Position numbers and translations under genes: made by a program. A stretch of 64,000 nt of DNA from DDH964 sp963806685 (GTDB taxonomy: Bacteria; Desulfobacterota; Desulfuromonadia; Desulfuromonadales; DDH964): positions 62,001 through 126,000 of the forward strand of contig CAWDZB010000010.1 in assembly GCA_963806685.1 (NCBI GenBank), given 5' to 3'. Positions within the stretch are counted from its first letter, which is position 1. The number at the start of each line of letters is the position of its first letter. The notes below the pieces were generated by a model. It was given only the letters and a program-made list of their open reading frames with translations. It did not search any database and was not told where the DNA came from. Below, piece after piece: positions 1-8,911 of this stretch.

Positions 1-1
1 C

Positions 2-2146
2 CTCGGTCCGCAGGGCTCGATCGCAGCCGCCCTTTCCGGCTACGAAGAACGCCCTGAACAGCTGCGCATGGCATTTGCTGTCGGCGAGGCCTTCAACAGC
101 GACCGGCTGGCGGTAATCGAGGCCGGAACCGGCACCGGCAAGAGCCTCGCCTACCTGGTCCCGGCGCTGCTCTGGTCGCAGGCCAACGAGGAGCGGGTGG
201 TGGTCTCGACCAATACCATCAACCTCCAGGAGCAGCTGATCCGCAAGGACCTGCCGCTGCTGCAGCGGGCCACCGGCCTCGAATTTCGTGCGGTGCTGGT
301 CAAGGGGCGCGGCAACTACCTCTGCCGGCGGCGGCTGGCCGCCGCCCACCGCGAGCCGGAGCTTTTCGAAAATGAGCACCAGGGAGAGCTCGAGACCCTG
401 GTCGACTGGGCCGCAAGGAGCAGCGACGGCTCCCGCGAGGAGCTGACCTTCGTCCCCCGGGAGGCGGTTTGGGAGGAGGTGCGCTGCGAGGTCGACCAGT
501 GCGCCCGGGTGCGCTGCGCCGACTACGCCGCCTGCTTCTTCCATCGCGCCCGCCGGGTCGCCGCCCAGGCCGACCTGCTGGTGGTCAACCATGCCCTGCT
601 TCTTTCCGACCTGGCCCTGCGCCAGCAGACCGACAACTACACCGCCGCCGCTGTCCTTCCCCCCTTCGACCGGGTGATTCTGGACGAGGCTCACCACCTT
701 GAGGATGTCGCCACCAGCTTCTTCTCGGCCCAGGTTACCCGCTTTGCTTACGCCCGGGTGCTGGGCAAACTGCGCCATCCACGCAAGCCTGACAAGGGAC
801 TGCTGCCCCGGCTCCTCGCCCAGTTGGCGCAACTGCTGCCAGACAGCGCCGACGCACTCTACCGGCAGCTGCACGGCCGGATCGAACAGCTCCTCGTCGA
901 TCGCCAGACGCTCTTCGACCGGGCGGTATCTGACCTGGATGCGATCGGCAGCCGGCTGATCACCGAATATCCTGTCCGGGAAGGGGAGGAGCTGCGCCAA
1001 CGTGTCACCCCGGCCTTTGTCGAGCGACCGATCTGGACCGATACGGTCGCCCGGGTCCGTGAACTGGCCGCCATGACCGGGGCGCTCGGGCAAGCCGGTC
1101 AGGCCCTGCTCAAAGTCTGCGAGGCATTGCCGGAGAAGGTCGCTGAACGGCTCGCCTCGGTCTTCACCGATCTGTCCGGGGCCTTTCTGCGCCTGGCCGG
1201 CATCGCCGGCGATCTGGAGTTTTTCGCCGCCGCCGACCCAAGTTACTGCGTCTGGATGGAGGTCGTGTCGGCGCGCAGCGGGCGCGGTGGCGGGCCGGTC
1301 ACCCGCCTCTGCGCCGCGCCGTTGGAGGTAGCCGCCAGCCTGCAACAGGCCCTCTACGACCGTTTCCGGACCGTGGTCCTGACCAGCGCCACCCTCGCCG
1401 TCGGCGACTCCTTCACCTTTCTCGAACAACGCGTCGGGCTCGATCGCTGTCCCTCCGACCGGCGCAGTGCGCTGCGCCTCCCCTCCCCCTTCGACTTTGC
1501 CCACCAGGCCCTGCTGGCGGTTCCGGTCGACATCCCCGAGCCGGGGCGCCCCGGCTATCCGGAGATGGTCCGCGATCTCGCCGAGCGGGCCGTCCTTGCC
1601 GCCGACGGCCGCAGCTTCGTCCTCTTTACCGCCTACTCGCTGCTGCGCCGGGTCCATGGCGAGCTGGCGCCGGTCCTCGCCGCCCGCGGCTATCGCTGCC
1701 TGCGCCAGGGGGAGGAGAACCGCCATCGCCTGCTCAAGACCTTCGCCGGCGATCCGACCAGCGTGCTGTTCGCCACCGACTCCTTCTGGGAAGGGGTCGA
1801 CGTGCCCGGGCGCGCTCTCGAACAGGTGATCATCACCCGCCTCCCCTTCAAGGTCCCCACCGAGCCGATCCTCGAGGCCCGGGCTGAGGCCATCGAGCGC
1901 CGCGGCGGCGACCCATTCATGGAGTACACGGTGCCGCAGGCGGTGATCAAGTTCAAGCAGGGCTTTGGCCGACTGATCCGGCACCGCGACGATCGCGGCG
2001 TGGTACTGATTCTCGATGCCCGGGTGGTGAAAAAAGGCTATGGGCGGATTTTTCTCCGCTCCCTGCCCGAAGTGCAGGTGGTGACGGCTCCCAGCAGCGA
2101 GATCTTCACGGCCATCGAGCAGTTTTTCCAGGCCGGGAACCCATAG
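2..2146 (+). CDS. dinG: DinG-family Fe-S helicase, 5'-truncated by window edge
   Basis: Superfamily 2 DNA helicase of the XPD/DinG group, expected to unwind DNA 5' to 3' during repair and replication restart. The frame is open from the second base of the window. The residues before the first internal ATG (position 68) already fit the family (GPQGS, then GYEERPEQ), so the real start lies upstream. Visible motifs are Walker A GTGTGKS, four cysteines within about 20 residues (from CEVDQCARVRC to AACF) suited to a 4Fe-4S cluster, the DEAH box, VLTSATL, DSFWEGVDVPG, and GFGRLIRHRDDRG near the C-terminus. There is no exonuclease domain in the visible part. The cytidine deaminase gene follows on the same strand after 124 bases. 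Confidence 0.95.
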   Translation, partial: LGPQGSIAAALSGYEERPEQLRMAFAVGEAFNSDRLAVIEAGTGTGKSLAYLVPALLWSQANEERVVVSTNTINLQEQLIRKDLPLLQRATGLEFRAVLVKGRGNYLCRRRLAAAHREPELFENEHQGELETLVDWAARSSDGSREELTFVPREAVWEEVRCEVDQCARVRCADYAACFFHRARRVAAQADLLVVNHALLLSDLALRQQTDNYTAAAVLPPFDRVILDEAHHLEDVATSFFSAQVTRFAYARVLGKLRHPRKPDKGLLPRLLAQLAQLLPDSADALYRQLHGRIEQLLVDRQTLFDRAVSDLDAIGSRLITEYPVREGEELRQRVTPAFVERPIWTDTVARVRELAAMTGALGQAGQALLKVCEALPEKVAERLASVFTDLSGAFLRLAGIAGDLEFFAAADPSYCVWMEVVSARSGRGGGPVTRLCAAPLEVAASLQQALYDRFRTVVLTSATLAVGDSFTFLEQRVGLDRCPSDRRSALRLPSPFDFAHQALLAVPVDIPEPGRPGYPEMVRDLAERAVLAADGRSFVLFTAYSLLRRVHGELAPVLAARGYRCLRQGEENRHRLLKTFAGDPTSVLFATDSFWEGVDVPGRALEQVIITRLPFKVPTEPILEARAEAIERRGGDPFMEYTVPQAVIKFKQGFGRLIRHRDDRGVVLILDARVVKKGYGRIFLRSLPEVQVVTAPSSEIFTAIEQFFQAGNP

Positions 2147-2270
2147 GTTGACTTCGCGGAGCGAGGCCGTGGGGATGATTGACCGGATACTGTCCCGGAT
2201 TAGCCGTGACCGACTGGATGGAAAAGCATCTGGTATGCTCTTCCCAATGCCTACCGATCGGGAGATTTCC

Positions 2271-2696
2271 ATGTCCATTGCGGTCAAACAGCGCCAGGCC
2301 CTCGAACAGGCGGCCCGCCAGGCCGCCAACGCCAGCTACTCCCCCTACAGCCGGTTTCCGGTGGGGGCTGCGGTTCTCGCCGCCGACGATCTGATCTATA
2401 CCGGCGCCAACATCGAAAACGCCTCCTTCGGTCTTTCCTGCTGTGCCGAGCGGGTGGCGATTTATCGGGCCGTGGCCGCCGGCAACCGGCGCCTGCAGGC
2501 CCTGGCGATCTTCACCCCGACCCCGCAACCGACCGCCCCTTGCGGCGCTTGCCGCCAGGTGCTGGCGGAATTCGCCGAAGAGGCCTCGGTCCTGTGCATC
2601 TGCCGCGGCGAGGGTCGCCTGGAATCCAGCGTTGCCGAACTGCTGCCCGATGCTTTCGGTCCCGCCGGACTGGTCCGGGAGTCCGGTCATGACTGA
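2271..2696 (+). CDS. cdd: Cytidine deaminase
   Basis: Homotetramer-type cytidine deaminase (141 aa), which converts cytidine and deoxycytidine to uridine and deoxyuridine in pyrimidine salvage. Both zinc-site segments are present: CCAER (Cys ligand plus the catalytic Glu) and PCGACRQVL (two Cys ligands). ENASFG of the substrate site precedes the first. I chose ATG 2271 because GGAG at 2261-2264 is well spaced and the family's N-terminus begins there; the frame extends 41 codons further upstream without family similarity. TATGCT at about 2234 may be its -10 box. The stop overlaps the start of the uridine phosphorylase gene by 8 bases, so the two are co-translated and functionally linked, since the product uridine is the next enzyme's substrate. 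Confidence 0.95.
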   Translation: MSIAVKQRQALEQAARQAANASYSPYSRFPVGAAVLAADDLIYTGANIENASFGLSCCAERVAIYRAVAAGNRRLQALAIFTPTPQPTAPCGACRQVLAEFAEEASVLCICRGEGRLESSVAELLPDAFGPAGLVRESGHD

Positions 2697-3507
2697 CCCC
2701 TGTTACCACATCGGTTTTTCCTCCGCCGACCTTGGATCCCCCCTTCCCGAAGCCGTCCTGCTCTGCGGCGACCCGCAGCGCACCCGGCAGATCGCCCGCC
2801 GTCCCGATCTGCGCTGCCTGCGCACCCTCTCGGAGAACCGCGGCCTCGACAGCTATCTGCTCGAAGCGGCTGACGGCCGGCGGCTTTTGGCCGCAACCAG
2901 CGGCATGGGCGCGCCGTCGCTGAGCATCGTCGTCAATGAACTGGCGCAGGTCGGGCTGACCTGCTTTGTCCGTGTCGGTACCAGCGGCGGCATCGGCCGC
3001 GATGTTCGGGCCGGCGACCTGGTCATCTCCAGCGCTGCCCTTTGTCGGCAGGGGGCCGCCCGAGATATCGCTCCGGAGGAGTACCCGGCCGTCGCCGATC
3101 CCTTCCTCTGCGTCGCCCTGGCTGCCGCGGCCGGGGCCTCCGGCCACCGCTGGCACCTCGGCGTCACCGCCTCGGTCGACACCTTTTACGAAGGACAGGA
3201 ACGGACCGCCAGCTCCGCCAACCCCCACCTTCTTCCCCACCTGCGGGGTCTCAACGCCAGTTACAGCCAGCTTGGCCTTCTCAACTATGAGATGGAGGCC
3301 GGAACCCTGTTCAAGATGGCCGGAGTTTATGGCCTGACCGCCGGCTGCATCTGCGCCGTGCTGGCCGACCGCAGCAGCGACGAAACCGTCGACCTGGACA
3401 TCAAGGAACCAGCGATCAACGCTGCCATCGACGTCGCGCTGGACGGCATCCGGCGCTGGCTCAGCAGCGACTGCCGGCATCCGGGCCGAAATGTTCGCTC
3501 CGGGTGA
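2689..3507 (+). CDS. udp: Uridine phosphorylase (nucleoside phosphorylase family)
   Basis: Nucleoside phosphorylase of the PNP/UDP fold (272 aa) that cleaves uridine with phosphate to uracil and ribose-1-phosphate. Family segments seen are LCGDP near the N-terminus (phosphate loop), ATSGMGAPS, RVGTSGGIG, and NYEMEAGTLFKM, whose Met and Glu contact the ribose. ATG 2689 overlaps the end of cdd by 8 bases and has GGGAGTCC a few bases upstream. The frame runs open through cdd, but that part has no family similarity. Coupling to cytidine deaminase argues for uridine over purine substrates; without a search I cannot exclude a broader nucleoside range. A strong hairpin follows. Confidence 0.9.
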   Translation: MTDPCYHIGFSSADLGSPLPEAVLLCGDPQRTRQIARRPDLRCLRTLSENRGLDSYLLEAADGRRLLAATSGMGAPSLSIVVNELAQVGLTCFVRVGTSGGIGRDVRAGDLVISSAALCRQGAARDIAPEEYPAVADPFLCVALAAAAGASGHRWHLGVTASVDTFYEGQERTASSANPHLLPHLRGLNASYSQLGLLNYEMEAGTLFKMAGVYGLTAGCICAVLADRSSDETVDLDIKEPAINAAIDVALDGIRRWLSSDCRHPGRNVRSG

Positions 3508-3540
3508 GCCTCGGCACCTTGGCCGCGTGCTCTGGAAACA

Positions 3541-3570
3541 CCAAAGCCCCGGCTGCCGCCGGGGCTTTGG
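3541..3570 (+). terminator. Intrinsic terminator of cdd-udp
   Basis: Perfect 12-bp stem (CCAAAGCCCCGG pairing with CCGGGGCTTTGG) around a 6-base loop, 33 bases after the udp stop. The downstream T-run is weak (TCGTTCTGTC). Confidence 0.8.
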
Positions 3571-4039
3571 TCGTTCTGTCGACTGATTTGCTATTCCCTG
3601 TGGGAATATTTCCCTGAACGAATTCAGGGGCTAATTATACCTTTTTATCGGAGTACCCCTTCCCGACCCGGTGGCTCAGAGACATCCATCCGTCTTCCTC
3701 CTTTAATATTCAGGGTTATTTTCACTCTACTACCGAAACGGGTCTTGTAAAGGGCTTCGCTGTCGCCCAAACCTCAACTCCTGAAAAAATTCTGTTGTGC
3801 TAAGATGAAATTGGAAGAAGAAGGATGGCGCTACCAGGTCTCACGCCGGACGCCGTGTCCTCCCATCCGCCAGGGGCGTGCAACTCCCTGAAAGGAGTGG
3901 TTCTTCGCCGGAAGGAAGCGCCCCCGGGCTCAGCAAGGGCCGGTGGTGGCACCGCCGGAGAGAGGTTCTGCCGACGGATTGGCGTAATGCAGACCGGGGT
4001 TCCGCCATCCCGCCCATTAGAGCAGGCCGTCCCGAAAGG
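3571..4039. other. Gene-poor stretch before the DUF4130 remnant
   Basis: No frame here carries recognisable protein similarity. It starts AT-rich (3590-3800), then becomes GC-rich. A perfect 10-bp hairpin (GAGCAGGCCG pairing with CGGCCTGCTC) spans 4019-4050. The latter part may be the eroded 5' end of the DUF4130 pseudogene, but I cannot align it to the family. Confidence 0.4.
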
Positions 4040-4409
4040 GGCGGCCTGCTCTACGCGCCGTTGCGCCCCGGTGCCTTGGTGCTTCCCCTGCTCGGCGCCC
4101 ATTTCCACCGGCGGCTTGGTCCCCGCCCCTGGCTGATCCACGACCTGGGACGAAACCTGGGCATGCTGGGGAATGGACAGAGCCGGCGCCTCGGCGAACT
4201 GACAGCCGACGCTCCACCCACCCTTGCCGCCAGCGAGCCTGCCTTGCAACAACTGTGGCAACGTTTCTTTGCCGAGATCGCCATCCCCGAACGCCACAGA
4301 TCTTCGCCTGCAGCAACATTTTCTCCCGCAGAAATACCGGGGGGAGCTGATCGAGTTCGATGATCTCGGCGAGGCCGGCAGCGCTCGGCAGAAACCGGGT
4401 AAAACTTGA
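4040..4409 (+). pseudogene. DUF4130 / TIGR03915-type DNA-metabolism protein, decayed C-terminal part
   Basis: Remnant of the DUF4130 family, which normally sits beside a radical SAM protein in putative DNA repair pairs. In one frame (about 4040-4295) GGLLYAPLRPGALVLPLL, then PRPWLIHDLGRNLGM, then QQLWQRFFAEIAIPER match the family order. A +1 shift near 4297 is needed to continue with DLRLQQHFLPQKYRGELIEF, the family's C-terminal block, before TGA at 4407-4409. The N-terminal two-thirds, the radical SAM partner and a start codon are not recognisable. It looks like a truncated, non-functional gene. The assignment rests on remembered family motifs, not a search. Confidence 0.6.
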
Positions 4410-4436
4410 CCCCTTACCCTCTGATCATGCTAGGAT
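4406..4436 (+). promoter_or_regulatory. Candidate sigma-70 promoter of the Prc protease gene
   Basis: TTGACC (4406-4411) and extended -10 TGC-TAGGAT (4428-4436) with a long 19-base spacer, 92 bases before the protease start. The -35 overlaps the stop of the DUF4130 remnant. Confidence 0.4.
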
Positions 4437-4527
4437 AGCGAGGTATGTCGCCGCGGCGATGGGTTGCGGCGCAACACCGAAATTCCCTGCCAGAGAGGTG
4501 GCTGCCAGCGCCACCGGACGAGAAACC

Positions 4528-6717
4528 ATGAACCGATTCTGCCGCAAGGCGTTGGCGATGGCCGCGCTGCTGATGCTCCTGCTGTTGCTCCCGGCTCAAG
4601 GGCGGGCCACCGGTAATGACGTCGACTTCAGCTATACCCGGGCCCAGGTGATCAGCTACCTGTTGCGCCAACAACTCCCGCTGCATCACTACAGCCACAA
4701 ACCGATCGACGACGCCCTTTCCAAGGCGGCCTTCGGCCTCTTTCTCAAACAGCTCGACAGCCAGAAGCGCTTTCTGCTCCAATCCGATGTCAGTCAGCTG
4801 CAGGACTTTTCCGATCGCATTGACGACGAGCTCAATCAGGGGCGCATCGTCCTGCCTTCCTTTGCCGAGGAGATCATGGCCCGGCGCATCGCCGACGTCA
4901 AAAAGCTGGTCGAGCAGCTGTTGGCGGGAGATTTCGACCTGCAAAGCCAGGAGAGCTTTGAGACCGATCCGGATAAACTCGATTTCTGCGCCAGCGACAC
5001 TGCGCTCAAGAACCGCTGGCGGCAGACCCTGACCTACCAGATCCTGCTGCGCTACCTGGACCTGGTAGACGATAGCGCCGCCGAAGCCAAGATCGCCGGC
5101 AAAAAAGTACCTGCCGGCGACCACATCGATGCGAAACTCCTCAAGCAGGCCCAGGAGAAGGTCGCCAATAATTATCGGGACTTCTTCGAGCGCCTCCAGC
5201 AGGACACCACCCAGGATTACTACGACCGCTACTTCAGCGCCGTGACCCGGGCCTACGATCCCCACACCGACTACCTGCCCCCGACCGAAAAGGAAGATTT
5301 CGACATCGGCATGCGCGGCTCCCTCGAAGGAATCGGCGCCACCTTGCGGGAAGAGGACGGCTACATCAAAGTGGTGGCAATCATGGCCGGCAGTGCCGCC
5401 TTTCGCCAAGGGCAGCTGCAGGCCGAGGACATCATCCTCAAGGTCGCCCAGGGATCGGCCGAGCCGGTCGATGTGACGGATATGCGCCTGCGCGATGCGG
5501 TCGGATTGATCCGCGGGCCCAAGGGAACCGAGGTGCGGCTGACGGTTCGCAAACCCGACGGCCGGGCCCTGGTGATCCCCATCGTCCGGGACGTGGTCCA
5601 GATCGAGGATACCTTCGTCAAGGGTACGGTGATCCCGGCCACCGCTGCCCATCCGCGGTTCGGTTATATCAAGATCCCCTCCTTCTATCGGGACTTCCGG
5701 GGCAGCGGCCACGGCGCCAAGGTCCGCAACGTCACCGACGACGTGCGTGCCGAGCTGGAACGCCTCAAACAGTCGAAGGTGGAAGGAATCGTTCTCGATC
5801 TGCGCAATGACGGTGGCGGCTCCCTCTCCGATGCGGTGGAAACGGCCGGGCTGTTCATCAAATCCGGTCCGGTCGTACAGGTCAAATCCAGCGACGGTAC
5901 CATCCAACCTCTCAACGACGACGATGCCAGCATCGAGTACGGCGGGCCGCTGGTGGTGGTGGTCAACGAATTTTCCGCCTCCGCCTCGGAAATCCTGGCG
6001 GGCATGCTGCAGGATTACGGCCGCGCGGTGATCGTCGGTGGCCAGCATACCCACGGCAAGGGGACCGTCCAGGCGCTGATCGATCTCGACCGCAGCCTGA
6101 CCCTGCGCAACATGGATGAATACAAGCCGCTGGGGGCTCTGAAGATCACCGTGCAGAAGTTTTACCGGGTGAGCGGTGCCTCGACCCAGTACCGCGGGGT
6201 GGTCCCGGACATCATCCTCCCCGACCGGCTGCAGTATCTCAAGACCGGCGAAAAATACGCCGAGTACTCGCTCCCTTGGGACACCGTAGCGCCGGTCAAC
6301 TACTCCCACTGGAACGACCTCGCGATACGGCTCGACACCCTCCGCAGCCACAGCCGGCAACGCACCGCCACCGATCCCCGCTTCCAGGAAATTGCCCAAG
6401 GGGCGGCTCGCACCAAGGAACTCAGCGAACGGACCCTGCAGTCGCTGAATATCGACACCGTTCGCCGGGAGCGGGAGGAAGCCAAAAAGCTCACAGACGT
6501 CGTTCCGATGCATGGCAAAAAAGCGGATCAGCCCAAGGATCATGTTCAGACCCCCGCCGAAAAGGAAAAACAGCTGGCCAAGGACGTCCTCGATGATCCC
6601 TACGCCAGCGAAGCCCTGGCGGTGCTGGGCGACCTGCAGTCCCCGGCCCGCCGGTCACCCCTCCTCGCCACTCCGGGACGCAGCGCCGCAGCAAACAGCC
6701 CGGCCGTAGCCCGCTAG
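4528..6717 (+). CDS. prc: Carboxy-terminal processing (tail-specific) protease
   Basis: Periplasmic serine protease of the Prc/Tsp family (729 aa; E. coli Prc is about 680), which degrades or trims envelope proteins from the C-terminus. It has an N-terminal signal peptide (hydrophobic stretch AMAALLMLLLLLPAQG), the Tsp N-terminal helical domain, a PDZ domain (about residues 265-350, IGATLREEDGYIKVVAI), and the S41 catalytic core with SASASE (catalytic Ser about 485), an Asp 11 residues later, and HGKGTVQ (catalytic Lys about 511). The C-terminal DUF3340 region is charged and ends in a proline-rich tail. ATG 4528 is chosen because the signal peptide starts there; the frame stays open upstream. 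The ribosome-binding site is weak (GGACGAG). It appears monocistronic, followed by a strong terminator. Confidence 0.93.
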   Translation: MNRFCRKALAMAALLMLLLLLPAQGRATGNDVDFSYTRAQVISYLLRQQLPLHHYSHKPIDDALSKAAFGLFLKQLDSQKRFLLQSDVSQLQDFSDRIDDELNQGRIVLPSFAEEIMARRIADVKKLVEQLLAGDFDLQSQESFETDPDKLDFCASDTALKNRWRQTLTYQILLRYLDLVDDSAAEAKIAGKKVPAGDHIDAKLLKQAQEKVANNYRDFFERLQQDTTQDYYDRYFSAVTRAYDPHTDYLPPTEKEDFDIGMRGSLEGIGATLREEDGYIKVVAIMAGSAAFRQGQLQAEDIILKVAQGSAEPVDVTDMRLRDAVGLIRGPKGTEVRLTVRKPDGRALVIPIVRDVVQIEDTFVKGTVIPATAAHPRFGYIKIPSFYRDFRGSGHGAKVRNVTDDVRAELERLKQSKVEGIVLDLRNDGGGSLSDAVETAGLFIKSGPVVQVKSSDGTIQPLNDDDASIEYGGPLVVVVNEFSASASEILAGMLQDYGRAVIVGGQHTHGKGTVQALIDLDRSLTLRNMDEYKPLGALKITVQKFYRVSGASTQYRGVVPDIILPDRLQYLKTGEKYAEYSLPWDTVAPVNYSHWNDLAIRLDTLRSHSRQRTATDPRFQEIAQGAARTKELSERTLQSLNIDTVRREREEAKKLTDVVPMHGKKADQPKDHVQTPAEKEKQLAKDVLDDPYASEALAVLGDLQSPARRSPLLATPGRSAAANSPAVAR

Positions 6718-6750
6718 GTTCGTCCGGTCCTCCTCTTCTGCTCTCCTTTT

Positions 6751-6785
6751 GCCGCCCCCCGCGCTTTCCGGGGGCGGCGTTTTTT
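6751..6785 (+). terminator. Intrinsic terminator of prc
   Basis: Stem GCCGCCCCC/GGGGGCGGC (6751-6759 with 6770-6778) followed by six Ts, 34 bases after the stop. It also separates prc from the convergent FeS oxidoreductase gene. Confidence 0.9.
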
Positions 6786-6900
6786 AGCTTCCGGTGTATC
6801 GTTCCATGGTCACGACCATCCCCGTCAGGATTTCCGCCAAGATAAATTTCGGGGCCGGCAATCCTGACGGCCCCGAAATTTCCCTGACTGGTGAGTGGTA

Positions 6901-8889
6901 TTACCGCGGCGCCATGGACTCGGCCAACACTTCGGCAATGTCCCGTACCTTGACGGTACCGGCGTTTTCGTCCTTGAGACCATCCTCAAACATGGTCATG
7001 CAGTAGGGGCAGGCGACGCAGATCGTCTCCGGCTGCTGGTCGAGAGCTTCGCCCACCCGCTCGAGATTGATGCGGGTTCCCTGGTGTTCCTCCATCCACA
7101 TCCGCCCGCCACCGGCACCGCAACAGAAGGAATTCTCTCCCTGCCGTTCGAACTCGGCCGGGGCGCTGCCGGTAGCGGTAGTCACTACCGCTCGCGGTGC
7201 GGCATATTCGTCGTTGTGCCGGCCGAGATAGCAGGAATCGTGCAGAAGGACCTTCCCCTGGCTCTTGGCGGCCGGAACCGGCAGTCGGCCGCTGGCGGTA
7301 AGTTCGGCCAACAGCTGGCTGTGATGGATCACCTCCAACTCCAGGCCATATTGCCGGTAGTCGTTCTTCAGAGTCGAAAAACAGTGCGGGCACTGGGTGA
7401 TGATCTTCTTCACTCCCCGTTCCCGGAAGAGTTCGGCGTTTTTCGTCGCCAGCTGCTCGAAGACGTATTCGTTGCCGAGCCGGCGTACGCTGTCGCCGCA
7501 GCACAGCTCGTCCTTGCCGAGAATCCCCCACGAGAGGCCCGCCTTGTCGAGCAGCGTCGCCAGGGCAACGGTGACATGCTTGTTGCGGTTGTCGAAGGCG
7601 CCGGCGCAGCCGACGAAGAAGAGGTATTCGGTCTGCCCGGCCACGAAGGGACGGTCGCCGAGATGGCCGCTCCACTTGGTGCGCTCTGCCGGAGCGATCC
7701 CCCACGGGTTGCTGCGCTGCTCCATGTTCTCGAAGAGGTTGAGAAGCTCCTCGGGGAATTTCCCCTCGCTCTCCACCAGGTGGCGGCGCATCTTGACGAT
7801 CTTCGGCAGGTGCTCGATGAGGACCGGGCAGGCCTGCAGACAGGCGCCGCAGGTGGTGCAGGCCCACAGCGCCTCCTCGCTGTTGCAGCCTTCGCCCCCC
7901 TCGCCGATCAGCGGCAGGCGCGGCTTTTCTCCCCGCTTGAGCAGGCTGGCATTTTCCAGGAAGTTGACCTTGATGTCGTGCACCACCTGGCGCGGGTTGA
8001 GGGACTTGCCGGTGTTCCGGGCCGGACAGACGTCCTGGCAGCGGCCGCACTCGGTGCAGGCGTAACCATCGAGAATATCCTTCCAGGTGAACCGTTCGAC
8101 GCTGCCGACGCCGAAATTCTTCCCCGGCGCGAACTTCTCGCGAGACTGGGTATTGGACTTCTCCAGCGAACTGAAGAAGCAGTTGGGGATGGCGGTTAGA
8201 ATGTGCATGTGCTTGCTGCGCGGCAGCAGGTTCATGAAGACCAGCAGCACCAGGGCATGGACCCACCAGGCGGTGCCGGCAAGGGTTTGCAGCGAGGTCA
8301 CCGGCAGGCCGGCCAGGCCACCGGCCAGCGCCCGCGACACCGGCATCCAGGCGGCGCCAGCCTCCTGGCCAAGGGCGATCTCGGCGGCGTGCAGGCAGAA
8401 AAAGACAACCATCAGGGCGGCGATGAAGGCGAGAATGACAAAGGCCTCGCCGCTGCGGGCGCTAGCATAGTCGCTTGAGAGATACGCCGGCGGAAAGAAC
8501 AGCCGGCGGGCGGCGGCCAGGATCACGCAGGCCAGCGCGACCACCGAAACCAACTCGAAGGCCAACGCCAGCGGGTGATAGATAGCCCCGGGCAGGAGCG
8601 AAAGGCGCAAGTCCGGAAAGAGCCCGCTGAGCAGGAATTCGCCGTTGGCCAGCAGCAGGACCAGGAATGACCAGAAGATCAGCATATGGTTGATGCCGAA
8701 GGGGCGTCTGACCACCCGTCGCTGGCCGAGGGCGTAGCGCAGCATAGCTGCCAGGCGCGCCCCCGGGTTGGAAGTGCGGTCCTCACCCTGGCAGAGGGCA
8801 AGAAGGCTGAAACGCTGGTAACAACTGAGGGCAAATGCCACCAGGGCGAGCAAAAACAGGGGGATGAAAATCAGCTGTTGGGAAGACAT
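6901..8889 (-). CDS. Membrane FeS oxidoreductase, ETF:menaquinone oxidoreductase type
   Basis: Membrane protein (662 aa) expected to take electrons from the EtfAB encoded just upstream and pass them to menaquinone, the role reported for the EMO family in Geobacter and syntrophs. The N-terminal third has about five membrane segments (roughly residues 6-24, 68-88, 105-127, 150-168, 205-222) resembling a NarI-type cytochrome b domain. Then come two ferredoxin motifs (CTECGRCQDVCP at about 278 and CTTCGACLQACP at about 344) and two CCG domains (ELCCGD about 461, CPHC about 500, SFCCGAGGG about 587, CPYC about 627) typical of HdrD-like proteins. Start 8889 fits the membrane segment and GGAGAGCG upstream; the frame is open further. 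It is last in the etf operon, 22 bases after etfA. The quinone role is inferred from family and neighbours. Confidence 0.9.
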   Translation of the reverse strand: MSSQQLIFIPLFLLALVAFALSCYQRFSLLALCQGEDRTSNPGARLAAMLRYALGQRRVVRRPFGINHMLIFWSFLVLLLANGEFLLSGLFPDLRLSLLPGAIYHPLALAFELVSVVALACVILAAARRLFFPPAYLSSDYASARSGEAFVILAFIAALMVVFFCLHAAEIALGQEAGAAWMPVSRALAGGLAGLPVTSLQTLAGTAWWVHALVLLVFMNLLPRSKHMHILTAIPNCFFSSLEKSNTQSREKFAPGKNFGVGSVERFTWKDILDGYACTECGRCQDVCPARNTGKSLNPRQVVHDIKVNFLENASLLKRGEKPRLPLIGEGGEGCNSEEALWACTTCGACLQACPVLIEHLPKIVKMRRHLVESEGKFPEELLNLFENMEQRSNPWGIAPAERTKWSGHLGDRPFVAGQTEYLFFVGCAGAFDNRNKHVTVALATLLDKAGLSWGILGKDELCCGDSVRRLGNEYVFEQLATKNAELFRERGVKKIITQCPHCFSTLKNDYRQYGLELEVIHHSQLLAELTASGRLPVPAAKSQGKVLLHDSCYLGRHNDEYAAPRAVVTTATGSAPAEFERQGENSFCCGAGGGRMWMEEHQGTRINLERVGEALDQQPETICVACPYCMTMFEDGLKDENAGTVKVRDIAEVLAESMAPR

Positions 8890-8911
8890 CTCGATTCGCT
8901 CTCCGATTGCG

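Noticed and set aside
3860..3920. Group II intron domain V-like hairpin (ACTCC-CTGAAA-GGAGT)
   Set aside because: Only five base pairs, no AGC triad or bulge, and no reverse transcriptase or other intron domains nearby.
3880..3960. SRP-like (4.5S) RNA: a GCCGGAAGGAAGC string resembles the conserved tip
   Set aside because: The other side of the helix does not have the matching GTCAGG-type sequence, and no long helix encloses it.
4414..6543. Long minus-strand open frame antisense to prc
   Set aside because: High-GC codon bias leaves the opposite frame open; its product has no domain and no ribosome-binding site.
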